From NCBI GenBank assembly GCA_021018815.1, contig JAITYX010000025.1:4374501-4438500 (forward strand): a stretch of DNA of 64,000 nucleotides, written 5' to 3'. This DNA comes from Talinum fruticosum. Lineage: Eukaryota > Streptophyta > Magnoliopsida > Caryophyllales > Talinaceae. The number at the start of each line of letters is the position of its first letter. Within the stretch, counting starts at the first letter, position 1. The position numbers and the translations under genes are program-made. Positions 23,381 through 33,159 of the stretch are shown piece after piece. Under the pieces are notes generated by a model. That model had not been told where the DNA came from, made no database searches, and worked only from the letters and a program-made list of their open reading frames with translations.

Positions 23381-23562
23381 TGGTTTATTGGGTAGTGGGG
23401 CATCCGGATAAAGATCAATTATGTGTTGGATTGTTCTTTTTGAGGGTAGGCCAGGGGGTATTTCTAAGGGGAAAACATAGGCAAATTCTTGTAATAGTGG
23501 GGTCGAGAATGGCTAGAGTAGCTTCTTATCCAAGCATAACCTAGAATTTGAGTGACTCAAAC

Positions 23563-23994
23563 TCATGCTAGTGTGACTTCAATACGTCGAGTCAATAAGA
23601 CAGAAGGTTGGGTATGCTCTTGAGGTTTACGGATTTGAGTGGGTTTTAGAGGGGTGAGTGTGATTTTCTTCTTTTCCTTAACAAAGGTGTAGTTATTCAA
23701 CCTAGCATCACGCATGACGTGTCGATCAAACAACCATGGTCTCCTTAGGAGCAAATGGCAAGCATCCATGGGAATCATATCACACAAAATCTTATCCCTA
23801 TATGACTTGCCAATAGATAAACAAATAAGGCATCTAGAAGTGACTTGGATACCTTTTCCTTGGTTAAGCCATTGAATGTTGTAGGGGCATGGATGAGGGG
23901 ACAATGGGAACTTTAATTTATCCACTATGGATTTAGGTGCTACATTGGTGCAGCTTCCTCCATTAATTATCAAAGAACATACTTTGCCATTCAC
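23563..23994 (-). pseudogene. Gypsy G aspartic protease region
   Basis: The 143-codon open stretch starts MNGKVCSLIINGGSCTNV and contains CDMIPMDACHLLLRRPWLFD, the conserved tail of gypsy retropepsin domains. The active site is normally D-[ST]-G or DGGSCTN in this group; here the Asp is Asn (codon 23962-23964). The protease is therefore inactive even where the frame is open. Confidence 0.75.
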
Positions 23995-24249
23995 TTGTAC
24001 ATCTTATATGGAAGATGTTCTCCCTCTACTCTTGGTTTTCTAACTCAACAAACCTAGTGAGGGTTCTTATGAGTATCAATATATTTCCTTCATCAACTCC
24101 TTCCTCTATAAGCTCATCACTCTCCTGCAGGTAACATTCTGAGTTTGACTCCTCTTTCATCTCTTAAAACTCTTCCGAGGTCTGCTGGGTACTCGGTCAG
24201 TGAAATAATCTTCTTGTTAGGACATTCTAAGGCATAATGCCTTAGTTCT

Positions 24250-25034
24250 TATCATCTCGAAACATCTGCGGGTCTCAATCGGTTTTGGGTTGGGTTTCGG
24301 AGGGGCTTGTGGGGTTTTCTAGGTCCGAGGTGGAGGGGGCTTATTTTGTGGTGTTGAGGATGGATTGGTTCTAGGTGAGTAGTATGGAGGTTTTTGGTGA
24401 TTGTTGGGTTCGTAGGGGTCTTGGTTGACTCTCTTTTTCCTCTGGATCTCCTATGCATATTCACCTTATGAGCCAACGAGCTCGGATCATTAATGGTGGT
24501 ATATGGCTACAACTTAACCACACTAGCAATCTTTTCTTCTAATCCGGACACGTATCTCACTAGGGTCTTTGGCTCATTCTCGGACAGATCACACTTCCGG
24601 ATAAGAAACTCAAACTCCCTAGTGTACTCCTCAACAAACTTCACTCCTTATTTCAACTTTTGTAGCTTTAGAAAATTATCTTAGAGATAATGATCCGGTA
24701 AAAACGTATCCTTTAACTCCTTCTCCATTCTCCTCCATGTTTTGATCTTTTCTTTCCCTCTCTTGACTCTTTTTTTTTTTTTTTTACATTTTACCACCAA
24801 ATTGAAGCATGGTGCCTCAACTTAAGTGCAACAATTTTAACCTTCTTAGAGTCACGAACTTCTTTATAATAAAAAAGCTGTCTATTTTTGAAGCCAATCC
24901 ATAAAGATGTTAGGATCAAGCTTACCTTCAAAGTATGGAATATCAACGTTGATGTCAAAGTTACTCTTCTCATGTCTCCTTTCATGTCTTCCTCTAGGAG
25001 TATGAATGAACTCCTCCTCCGAAGACTTAGTTGA
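24250..25034 (-). pseudogene. Gypsy G gag, C-terminal portion up to the copia A insertion
   Basis: Frames 25034-24791 encode a charged stretch (SSEEEFIHTPRGRHERRHEK), then NVDIPYFEGKLDPNIFMDWL and VALKLRHHASIWW, the retrotransposon gag (PF03732-type) core. Frame switches and a T-run at 24772-24786 follow. A basic Pro/His-rich linker lies at 24476-24252. The N-terminal part of the same gag is at 51006-51250 on the other side of copia A. Confidence 0.75.
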
Positions 25035-25824
25035 TGAACACTCGGACTCTGCATCTAGATCATTCCGAGTACTACCTAAGGACTCAGGTACAAACCTCAC
25101 ATCTCCTAAGTTTTAATTACAAGTCATTCCGAGGGTTATAGAAACTCCTGCTTAAGTTTTTATTTGATTCCGATTGACTCGAAATCACATTATTGTTTAT
25201 CTTCTCACGTTGATGTTTCGAGTCACTCGGACATCACTCAGATTTATCGCATGTTCAAATAATCTCTCTAACACTTTTTATCGAGGCTCTAATTGAATAT
25301 TTTAAAGTAAAGCGAATTACAATGTTAATTCATCTTTCTAAGTTAGTTAGTTTGTTTAAGGATTATTTGTCCGGATCAAGCTCTTATACTCCGATGTTTT
25401 CATTCTTATAACTTGATCTTTCTTAGGATCGACTACGATGGAATATGAGTATAATGAATATTAGACTCGAGAAAATTCCAATCTTGTAGGCCTGAGATAA
25501 TTTTGCACTTAATTATCTTAATTAAATTATTATTTGTGCCTCATCTTTGACCAAAGTATTTTATACTTTGAGAACTAAAGTAACCGGCTTCAAGTCTGTC
25601 AATCACCAGCAGGCAAGGCTTTTCTACTTCTTAACAAGGCTTAGACACTATGTCGGGGTTGTCCGCTTCCAAAACTAGAAAATTTCAACGCTAAGCTCAA
25701 CGGTGGTTTCCACCTTACTTTTAAGACAACACCAGTTGATTGGAGCACCCTTAGGAGCCAAGAGCTGTTGCACAATGTTCACATCCCAATGGATCTTTTC
25801 CGAGCGACTCAAAAGAACCGTTAC

Positions 25825-27085
25825 TGATGGAAAGTGGACCACCTTTGTCTTTGAGCTGAAAGCTAATCATTTTGAAGGGTCAAGCATACCCGGAATCAAC
25901 CAAAATTACTTGAATTTATTTTGATCATTTTTGATCCCGGAGGATGCAAAGCCATGATGTTGATCTTCATGACTATATGTTCATAAATAAAAGCTTGTCC
26001 AAAGAGCCAAGAAGGTTAGGAAATCAGAATCAAAGCTAGCCAAAGCTAGAACTCACAAATCCTCCATGTTAGCTCAAGGTGAAATCAGTCAAGTTAAACC
26101 GTGGAGCATTGCCATTTTAATGCTTTTAAGTACATAAATAAAATGGTGCTTAAATATGGACGGTCCATATTTACATGTGAAGAGACCTTGGCCGGGAATA
26201 GAGCAACAAGGAAAGGATGACAAGGAGGCCTAGAAGCATCAAGGATTGAAAAGCTTGGGAAAGGGGAAAGCAAGCCACAACCACATGTTCCCAATTTTGG
26301 AATACTTGGCTAGAATTCACTCTAGCTTAACTTGGAGGAGGGGAAAGAATCTTATTAGTTTTATTATCTTTTTACTTTATTTTTCAGCTTAGTTTCAGCT
26401 TTGTAAATGCCATTATGAGGCATTATATATTCAGCTAGTTAGCTATGTAAAAATCAGACTTGATGAATATATGAACTTTCAGCTTTGCTCTTTTGAGATG
26501 GATTTCTCAACCTCTTGAATTCTCATTGCTGTATCCAAGCCTTGGCAAGCTTGGTGGTGTCCTTTGAGTCCTTACAATCCCCGGTGGTGTTTCTGTATCC
26601 GGATAGATTGCAAGGTGCCCCTCGGTTCAGCTTGGTGGTGTTTCTGTATCCAGGCCAGAACCCAGGAACTATCCAGCGACTTCATCAACCCATATCTCCC
26701 AATCCACAAATCATTTCATCCCCAAATTTCACCCACACCATCCTACACGGGTTGAGTCCAGTTCCACCAAATTTCAGCTCAATCCAAGAAGTATCCCGTC
26801 CTCGGCACCAAAAACAAACAAAGGACCTCATCCTGGACAGCCGCCCAGCGTGACTTTCTGTTTGGCTTTGGTTCAAGGTGATCCCGACCTTGGATGCTTC
26901 CCATATTTTTACCAGCCCTTCCTAACATCCCAAATAACCTTCCCTCCAATTTTTAGCCAAAACCAAGAACATTTACCCCTCCTTTCACCCTTTTCCCCAG
27001 AACCGCACCTGCAGGTCCTATTCTGGCCAGCTTGGTTTTCTTGCGGTTTTGCTTCTTCTTTTGCTTCCGCTCCCACTACACATCA
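25825..27085 (+). repeat. Left LTR of element I (inverted relative to the right one)
   Basis: TGATGGAAAGTGG...CTACACATCA. It is a near-identical reverse complement of 29364-30623; for example, the 112-codon open frame 26515-26853 (+) reappears at 29934-29596 (-) with only a few changes. A polypurine tract in minus orientation abuts its inner end at 27086. Confidence 0.9.
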
Positions 27086-28471
27086 ACTTCTCTCCCTTGT
27101 AGAAAAAATTTGTCCTCAAATTTGTGGGGTGTGAATAGGAAAAATGGAGGGTAGCAACACCTCTTGCTTGGCATGAGCTTAGGCCAACCCATAGATGGTG
27201 GCCATTTTTCCCTTGCACGCATCCATTCTAGCTTCCTCGGTTTGTCAACCTCTCGCTTGCATAGCTTGTTGGGGCTGAATTTGTTGGATGCTTGCCGCTT
27301 ACTTGGCCTCATAAATACACAACCAGATTTGGAAATATCAAAGCACAACTTCATGGGCACAAGTATAAGATAGCTCTCCACATTCTTGGCATTTACACAT
27401 AGGAACATTAGAGGTTCAACATGAAGCTCACAAGCTGTCCATGGAGAGTAACAATCATGCTCATCTTTATGCATTTTGGACAGCATGCTCTCGGCCAGAA
27501 TAGCATCCCTTCGGTTGGGGATCTTTGTCGCAAAATGCTCAACTCCTTGGCATGAAAAATACCTCCGGGCATGACACCTTTTGTGAGAAGGAGTTGGGAT
27601 TTTTGTGGGAATTTTTGTGGGAGAAATTGGGGCTGGACAGAATGAGACCAAGGCTGGACAGAATGTGTTTGTGGGGAAATAAGGGCTGGACAGCATGAAA
27701 ACACGGCTGGAACATGGGCTGGGCAGATTGTGTTGTGGCTGCTTGTTTAGTGGGCAGAATGTAGGGGATTCGAAGCCTCATTTCCACCCCAAAAATTTCA
27801 TCAATGGACATAAAATAGGGGCTGTCCATACACATCCAGTTTGCTCTCAAAATGGACTCACAAAAATATTCCATGAAGTCACCCAAGGGGCTGTCCACTA
27901 GAGCTATCACAAAGCTGTCCACATGAGCTAGCACACGGCTCATTTTCACACCCAAAAATTCATCAATAATCCTCAAGACAGAATGCTCATGGTGGAGCTC
28001 ACAAATTTGATCATTAGAACACACATAGATGCTAGGAGTGCTTGACAACCCATATGGAATAACTAGCCAATCCAACAACCAAGGTCTATCCAACAACAAG
28101 TAACAAGCATCTAAAATCATGATAATACTCCAACATTCTCCAAGATGATTCTTGTTACTCTCAAAGAAATTAGGACACCAAAAATGTGATTGGAATCCTT
28201 TACCTTGCAAAGACCATTGGAAGCCAAGTGGGTGTAGATTGACCGAAAGTTGGAGGCTCACGGGGTTCCACCATGTCAAAGCTAGTCTCATGCTCTTCTT
28301 GCTCATCTTGCTCCTCAAGCAACTCATCAAACATTGGAGGCAACTCAAAATCAATTGGTTGGCACATATCCTCCAATTTGTTCCCAATATGCTCATCAAA
28401 CTTGGGAGACAAGACAAAGTGTGGTTCATTCTCCTCTTGCTCCTTATGGAGGTCTTCACATTCAACCACAA
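27086..28471 (-). pseudogene. Element I polyprotein remnant (protease-like tail, no RT)
   Basis: A 310-codon open frame (28471-27539) and a neighbouring acidic frame (28469-28200, rich in Glu/Asp) cover the post-gag region. MILDACYLLLDRPWLLD (about 28110-28060) matches the conserved end of gypsy retropepsin (DACHLLLGRPW). The catalytic Asp region upstream is not recognisable. The last codons (27130-27095) read NLRTNFFYKGE, the usual end of a gypsy polyprotein just before the PPT. So the middle of pol is missing: about 1 kb lies between the protease tail and the PPT. Confidence 0.6.
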
Positions 28472-28609
28472 TTAAAATCGGTTGTGGGGTTGGGAAATTT
28501 TGTGGTTGGAGGGAAAGACAATCACCAAATTTTGGTGAGGGGTTTTGGGGGTTGTTGTTGTGAGCAGGTGTGGGGTTTTGTGGAAGTAAAGGTGGCTGGA
28601 CAGTAAGGG

Positions 28610-29140
28610 TTAAGGAGGGAGGTTGGTGATTTTTTTGGTGGCTTGATTTGGTGTTTTGAGGTGAAGGAAGTGGGGGCTGATTTGCAGGCTTCGGAGGGGA
28701 AATGTGGGGGCTGTTTTTGTGGTGTGTTGGGGCATTTTGTGGAGGTTAGTGGGGCTGGACATTTGGGGTTTTGGAAGGAGAAGAGGGGGATGAAAGTTTA
28801 GGAGAAAAGGAAGATAAACTCCCTTGTTAATAGGCTTGGTCTTGGATGGATGAGTCTTGTAATGAAGTGGACCAAACTTTCTCAACAATTTTCCTCTTAG
28901 CTTTTCCCATGTGTGTATATTTGCTTTGCCTCTTTTCTTCCTTCTCATCTTGTATATTGTCCACCAAGTGAGGGCATGATTCCTAAACTTAGAGACAACA
29001 ATCTCCATTTTCTCAAGCTCACCTAATCTCAAGTTTTCAAAGGCCTCTTCAACTTTAATGAACCAACTAGGAAAGAGTTCTTGTTGGCCATAAAATTTAG
29101 GCACAAGTAGATGAACCAACTCAAGATTAGAAGGAGTCAT
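28610..29140 (-). CDS. Element I gag-like ORF (176 aa)
   Basis: It starts MTPSNLELVHLLVPKFYG and contains LFPSWFIKVEEAFENLRL, VVSKFRNHALTWW and WEKLRGKLLRKFGPLHY, the retrotransposon gag core with its Trp-Trp motif. A Pro/His/Lys-rich tail without zinc knuckle follows. The ORF begins about 205 nt after the PBS, as expected. It is open across the core domain but shifts frame relative to the acidic stretch downstream. It may be a shortened gag of a non-autonomous family. Confidence 0.65.
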   Translation of the reverse strand: MTPSNLELVHLLVPKFYGQQELFPSWFIKVEEAFENLRLGELEKMEIVVSKFRNHALTWWTIYKMRRKKRGKANIHTWEKLRGKLLRKFGPLHYKTHPSKTKPINKGVYLPFLLNFHPPLLLPKPQMSSPTNLHKMPQHTTKTAPTFPLRSLQISPHFLHLKTPNQATKKITNLPP

Positions 29141-29344
29141 TTAAGCTCTCAAAATCCCAAATGCAAGATGGTGTTCACGGTGGTAAAGAAAAATGGACAG
29201 AAAATTTTTTTGTGTTTTTGGTTGTTTGTGGATGGGCGGTTTGGGATCCTTTTGGTGCTGGCTATTTTTTTGGGTTTTTTGTGGAGCTGGCTATTTTTGT
29301 GTTTTTGGGTTTATGGGATAGATACAATCCACCAAGGATCGGAA

Positions 29345-29359
29345 CTTGCTCTGATACCA
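29345..29359 (-). promoter_or_regulatory. Primer-binding site of element I (tRNA-iMet type)
   Basis: The minus strand reads TGGTATCAGAGCAAG, four bases inside the right LTR. The same iMet-type PBS is present in gypsy G (51291-51302). Confidence 0.85.
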
Positions 29360-29363
29360 AAGT

Positions 29364-30623
29364 TGATATGTAGTGGGAGCGGAAGCAAAAGAAGAAGCAA
29401 AACCGCAAGAAAACCAAGCTGGCCAGAATAGGACCTGCAGGTGCGGTTCTGGGGAAAAGGGTGAAAGGAGGGGTAAATGTTCTTGGTTTTGGCTAAAACT
29501 TGGAGGGAAGATTATTTGAGATGTTAGGAAGGGCTGGTAAAAATATGGGAAGCATCCAAGGTCGGGATCACCTTGAACCAAAGCCAAACAGAAAGTCACG
29601 CTGGGCGGCTGTCCAGGATGAGGTCCTTTGTTTGTTTTTGGTGCCGAGGACGGGATACTTCTTGGATTGAGCTGAAATTTGGTGGAACTGGACTCAACCC
29701 GTGTAGGATGGTGTGGGTGAAATTTGGGGACGAAATGATTTGTGGATTGGGAGATATGGGTTGATGAAGTCGCTGGATAGTTCCTGGGTTCTGGCCTGGA
29801 TACGTAAACACCACCAAGCTGAACCGAGGGGCACCTTGCAATCTATCCGGATACAGAAACACCACCGGGGATTGTAAGGACTCAAAGGGCACCACCAAGC
29901 CTGCCAAGGCTTGGATACAGCAATGAGAATTCAAGAGGTTGAGAAATCCATCTCAAAAGAGCAAAGCTTAAAGTTCATATATTAATCAAGTCTCGATTTT
30001 TACATAGCTAACTAGCTGACTATATAATGCTTCATAATGACATTTACAAAGCTGAAACTAAGCTGGAAAATAAAGTAAAAAGATAATAAAACTAACAAGA
30101 TTCTTTCCCCTCCTCCAAGTTAAGCTAGAGTGAATTCTAGCCAAGTATTCCAAAATTGGGAACATGTGGTTGTAGCTTGTTTTCCCCTTTCCCAAGCTTT
30201 TCAATCCTTGATGCTTCTAGGCCTCCTTGTCATCCTTTCCTTGTTGCTCTATTCCCGGCCAAGGTCTCTTCACATGTAAATATGGACCGTCCATATTTAA
30301 GCACCATTTTATTTATGTACTTAAAAGCATTAAAATGGCAATGCTCCACGCTTAACTTGACCGATTTCACCTTGCGCTAACGTGGAGGATTTGTGATGGC
30401 TAGCTTTGGCTAGCTTTTATTCTGATTTCCTAACCTTCTTGGCTCTTTGGACAAGCTTTTATTATGAACATATAGTCATGAAGATCAACATCATGGCTTT
30501 GCATCCTCCGGGATCAAAAATGATCAAAACAAATTCAAGTAATTTTGGTTGATTCCTGGTATGCTTGACCCTTCAAAATGATTAGCTTTCAGCTCGGAGA
30601 CAAAGGTGGTCCACTTTCCATTA
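29364..30623 (-). repeat. Right LTR of element I
   Basis: On the minus strand it reads TAATGGAAAGTGG...CTACATATCA and is followed by the PBS, so it behaves as the 5' LTR. It is the inverted partner of 25825-27085. Confidence 0.9.
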
Positions 30624-31270
30624 GTTACAATGGTACGAAGGACTTATGTTCGGAAATTAGTCACAACGACTAATCTGCTTGGTCATCTATAAATAAAAGC
30701 CACCTCTCGGGACTTGAAGATTGCTAAAATTATTGTTGAAACACATTACTTAAAGCAAAAGTCATTGTATTCATATTCAATCTTCTATTTACAACTCCCA
30801 ACTTGTAATTCTTACTTTCTAAGTTGTAAAGTCTTGTAATCGGTTACATACTCTTCTTACTTTTTGAGTAAGGTCGCTTGACTGAGCTGTAAGGGTTAAC
30901 TCAACTCAGCTTGTCCCTAGTTGTAAAGGTTACCTCAGTTAATAAGTACTAGATCGGATAAGGGAATTTCGAGTCTAGAAAAACTCTATAAGGAATTGTT
31001 TAAGGGAGCAATTCTGGTAGAGTCGATCTGCTGTATTTTATGGATTTAAAATTGTGGATTAACTTAGTGCTAGGACTAGCACTCGTCCGTGGTTTTCTGC
31101 CCTAGGAGGGTTTCCACAAATATCCGAGTTTACACTTTTTGAGTCCAATCTAGACTTAGATTATCTTGTTCATTCCATTCAAGCTTAAATTCTCTAAGTT
31201 TATTAAAATTTCCTCATCACCCTATTCACCCCCTAGGGTGACTAAGACTCTCCAAGAGCAAACCTTCAAT

Positions 31271-31283
31271 TGGTATAAGAGTC
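31271..31283 (+). promoter_or_regulatory. Primer-binding site of copia A
   Basis: TGGTATAAGAGTC, two bases after the LTR end, is a decayed form of the TGGTATCAGAGCC initiator-Met PBS. Confidence 0.7.
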
Positions 31284-31328
31284 TAGCCTTTCAGAAAGGA
31301 TATAACAATCCAAAGGTCTAAAGATCGG

Positions 31329-33150
31329 ATGGCTCGGAACAATGGAGAGTTCGATGAAGGAAGATCTTCCAGCAGACCACCTAAGTTCAAAGGATCAAAT
31401 TTCGTGCACCTGGAAGAAGCTAATGGAATGCTTTCTGCTGGACAATGATGAAGATGTTTGGAACATCATACAAGAATGCAATTACATTCTAATGAAGATG
31501 GAAGATACTAGACCTGTGCCTAAAGCGAAGTTTGAGTACACCAAGGGAGAGTCGGAAAAGTGCAGAAAGAACTTCAAAGCGATGAACATTCTGATGTGCG
31601 CTATCGGCTCGGAAGAGTACAACAGATTGTCGACTTGTGACATAGCTAAACATGTGTGGGACACTCTTGTCAACACATATGAAGGAATGAGCCAAGTAAG
31701 ACAAGCGAAGATAAGTCAATATCTTCATAAATATGAGCTGTTCAAGATGGAGCCGAAGAAAACATCACTCAAATGTTTATACGCTTCACTGAGATTACAA
31801 ATAATCCGAAATCTCTGGCTAGAAAGATTTCCCATGAAGAAATGTACAGAAAAATTCTAAGAAGTCTACGAAAGGGAAGACGCAGTCCCAAGGTGACAAC
31901 CATTGAGGAAGCTCGGAACCTCTCTCAACTATAGCCAGACGAACCGATTGGGAAGCTACTTACCCATAAAATCCATCCGGAAGAAGAGGATGCCTAGGTC
32001 GGCACCAAAAAGAACATTGTGCTCGAAAGCCTCGTAAAGCGAGAGGAGAAAATCCGAGCTCCTCGGACCGAGAAGAAGATCCCATGGCACTCATTTCCCG
32101 AGGCTTCAAAAGAATGATGAAGCACAAGAAATGGGAGAAGAGGACAAGGGAAGAGTTCTACAAGACAGATAAGAGGGATAGAAAAGGTAAACACTCATCC
32201 CTTTTAAAGTTATCTTTAACTAAGAACTCTCTCTGTTTTGAATGTGGCAGACAAAGATTATATAGTCAAAGACTTTCCAAGGAGAAAGAGGGACAGAAAG
32301 AAGAAGAAGGCTATGATGGCCACATGGAGTGATGAAGACTCATCGAGAAAAGATGAGGATTCGGATGACTCAAAGTGTCCGATGGCACTAACGGACTCGA
32401 AGTTGAATCTGAGTCGGACTCGACAACTCGGACACTAAGAAGACAAATCCTCAAGAGGTAATTGAATACTTTCTTAAGTTCTCCAAAGTGGATTTAAGAA
32501 AATACATTTATACTTTGGAAGAAAAGTCTAATTCGATTCTTCTCAGTTCAAAGAACAACTTGAGTCTTTTACTTCGAGAGTATTGGTTTGGAAATGAATT
32601 GGAAAAACCGAGACTTACTCTAAAAGAACTCAAGACTAGTACTCAAGCTAAAGAGACTAAGTCTCGAGTCACTTAGAAGAGAAAATGAGCATCAAAAACA
32701 AAAGCTTAATGAGTCTCAAGAACTTGTTTTAAAATTACTCAAGGTTAGAAAAACCTCTACATGCTCTTAGGCTCTCGGTGTGTCTCCTTTAGGAAAGAAG
32801 GACTAGGTTTTAATGAAGAGGAAGAATCTAATTCCTACTCAAATCCGTTAAAAAGGATTCCAGAATTGTGAGGTTTAGGAAGGCTGAGCATGGTCCTATT
32901 CATAAAAATGAAAGGAGGACTGAGCCCGGATCGGTTTACAGGAGAAAACCTTCTCCACCAGTTTATAAAAGAAAAGCTTTTCAAAAGAAAGAGACACAGA
33001 CTCGGTTCTCCAAAAGGAAGATTCAAAATCAGACCAAACCCAAAGTTATTCAAATCTGGGTTCCCAAGAGTCTTCTTCCTCGGAAAAGGACCATAGTAAA
33101 GGAAGTTACTGGGTTCGTTAGAGGAAGTGAGAAGGGTTAGTGTGTTTTTG
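31329..33150 (+). pseudogene. Copia A gag (SIRE-like), decayed
   Basis: The ATG at 31329 opens MARNNGEFDEGRSS, as in copia B. The main helical capsid part is open at 31342-31860 (EEYNRLSTCDIAKHVWDTLV, YEGMSQVRQAKISQ). The CCHC zinc knuckle at 32229-32270 has lost its His (Tyr) and last Cys (Phe) and is frameshifted. A Ser/Asp-rich acidic stretch and a Lys/Arg/Pro-rich tail (32868-33140) follow. Several stops. The same layout is found in copia B at 37472-39290. Confidence 0.75.
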
Positions 33151-33159
33151 ACTTACAGG

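Larger units (their letters stand above)
25825..30623 (-). mobile_element. Non-autonomous gypsy-like element I with inverted LTRs
   Basis: Outer ends are TGATGGAAAG (25825) and CTTTCCATTA (ending 30623), flanked by perfect 5-bp TSDs GTTAC (25820-25824 and 30624-30628) within the copia A LTR. The two LTR copies (1261 and 1260 bp) are inverted relative to each other, not direct. PBS (29345-29359), gag and PPT (27086-27101) all point to the minus strand. The internal region carries gag and a protease-like tail but no RT, RNase H or integrase. Confidence 0.85.
25035..31268 (+). repeat. 5' LTR of copia A, interrupted by element I
   Basis: Parts 25035-25824 and 30629-31268 together match the 3' LTR 49502-51005. 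A TATAAATA box is at 30688-30695 (matching TATAAATG at 50421-50428), followed by conserved blocks to ...GAGCAAACCTTCA. Element I with its extra GTTAC copy fills 25825-30628. Confidence 0.85.

Noticed and set aside
26515..26853. 112-codon open frame repeated with high identity at 29596-29934 (minus)
   Set aside because: It lies inside the two inverted LTR copies of element I; its conservation is explained by recent LTR identity, and no domain is recognisable.
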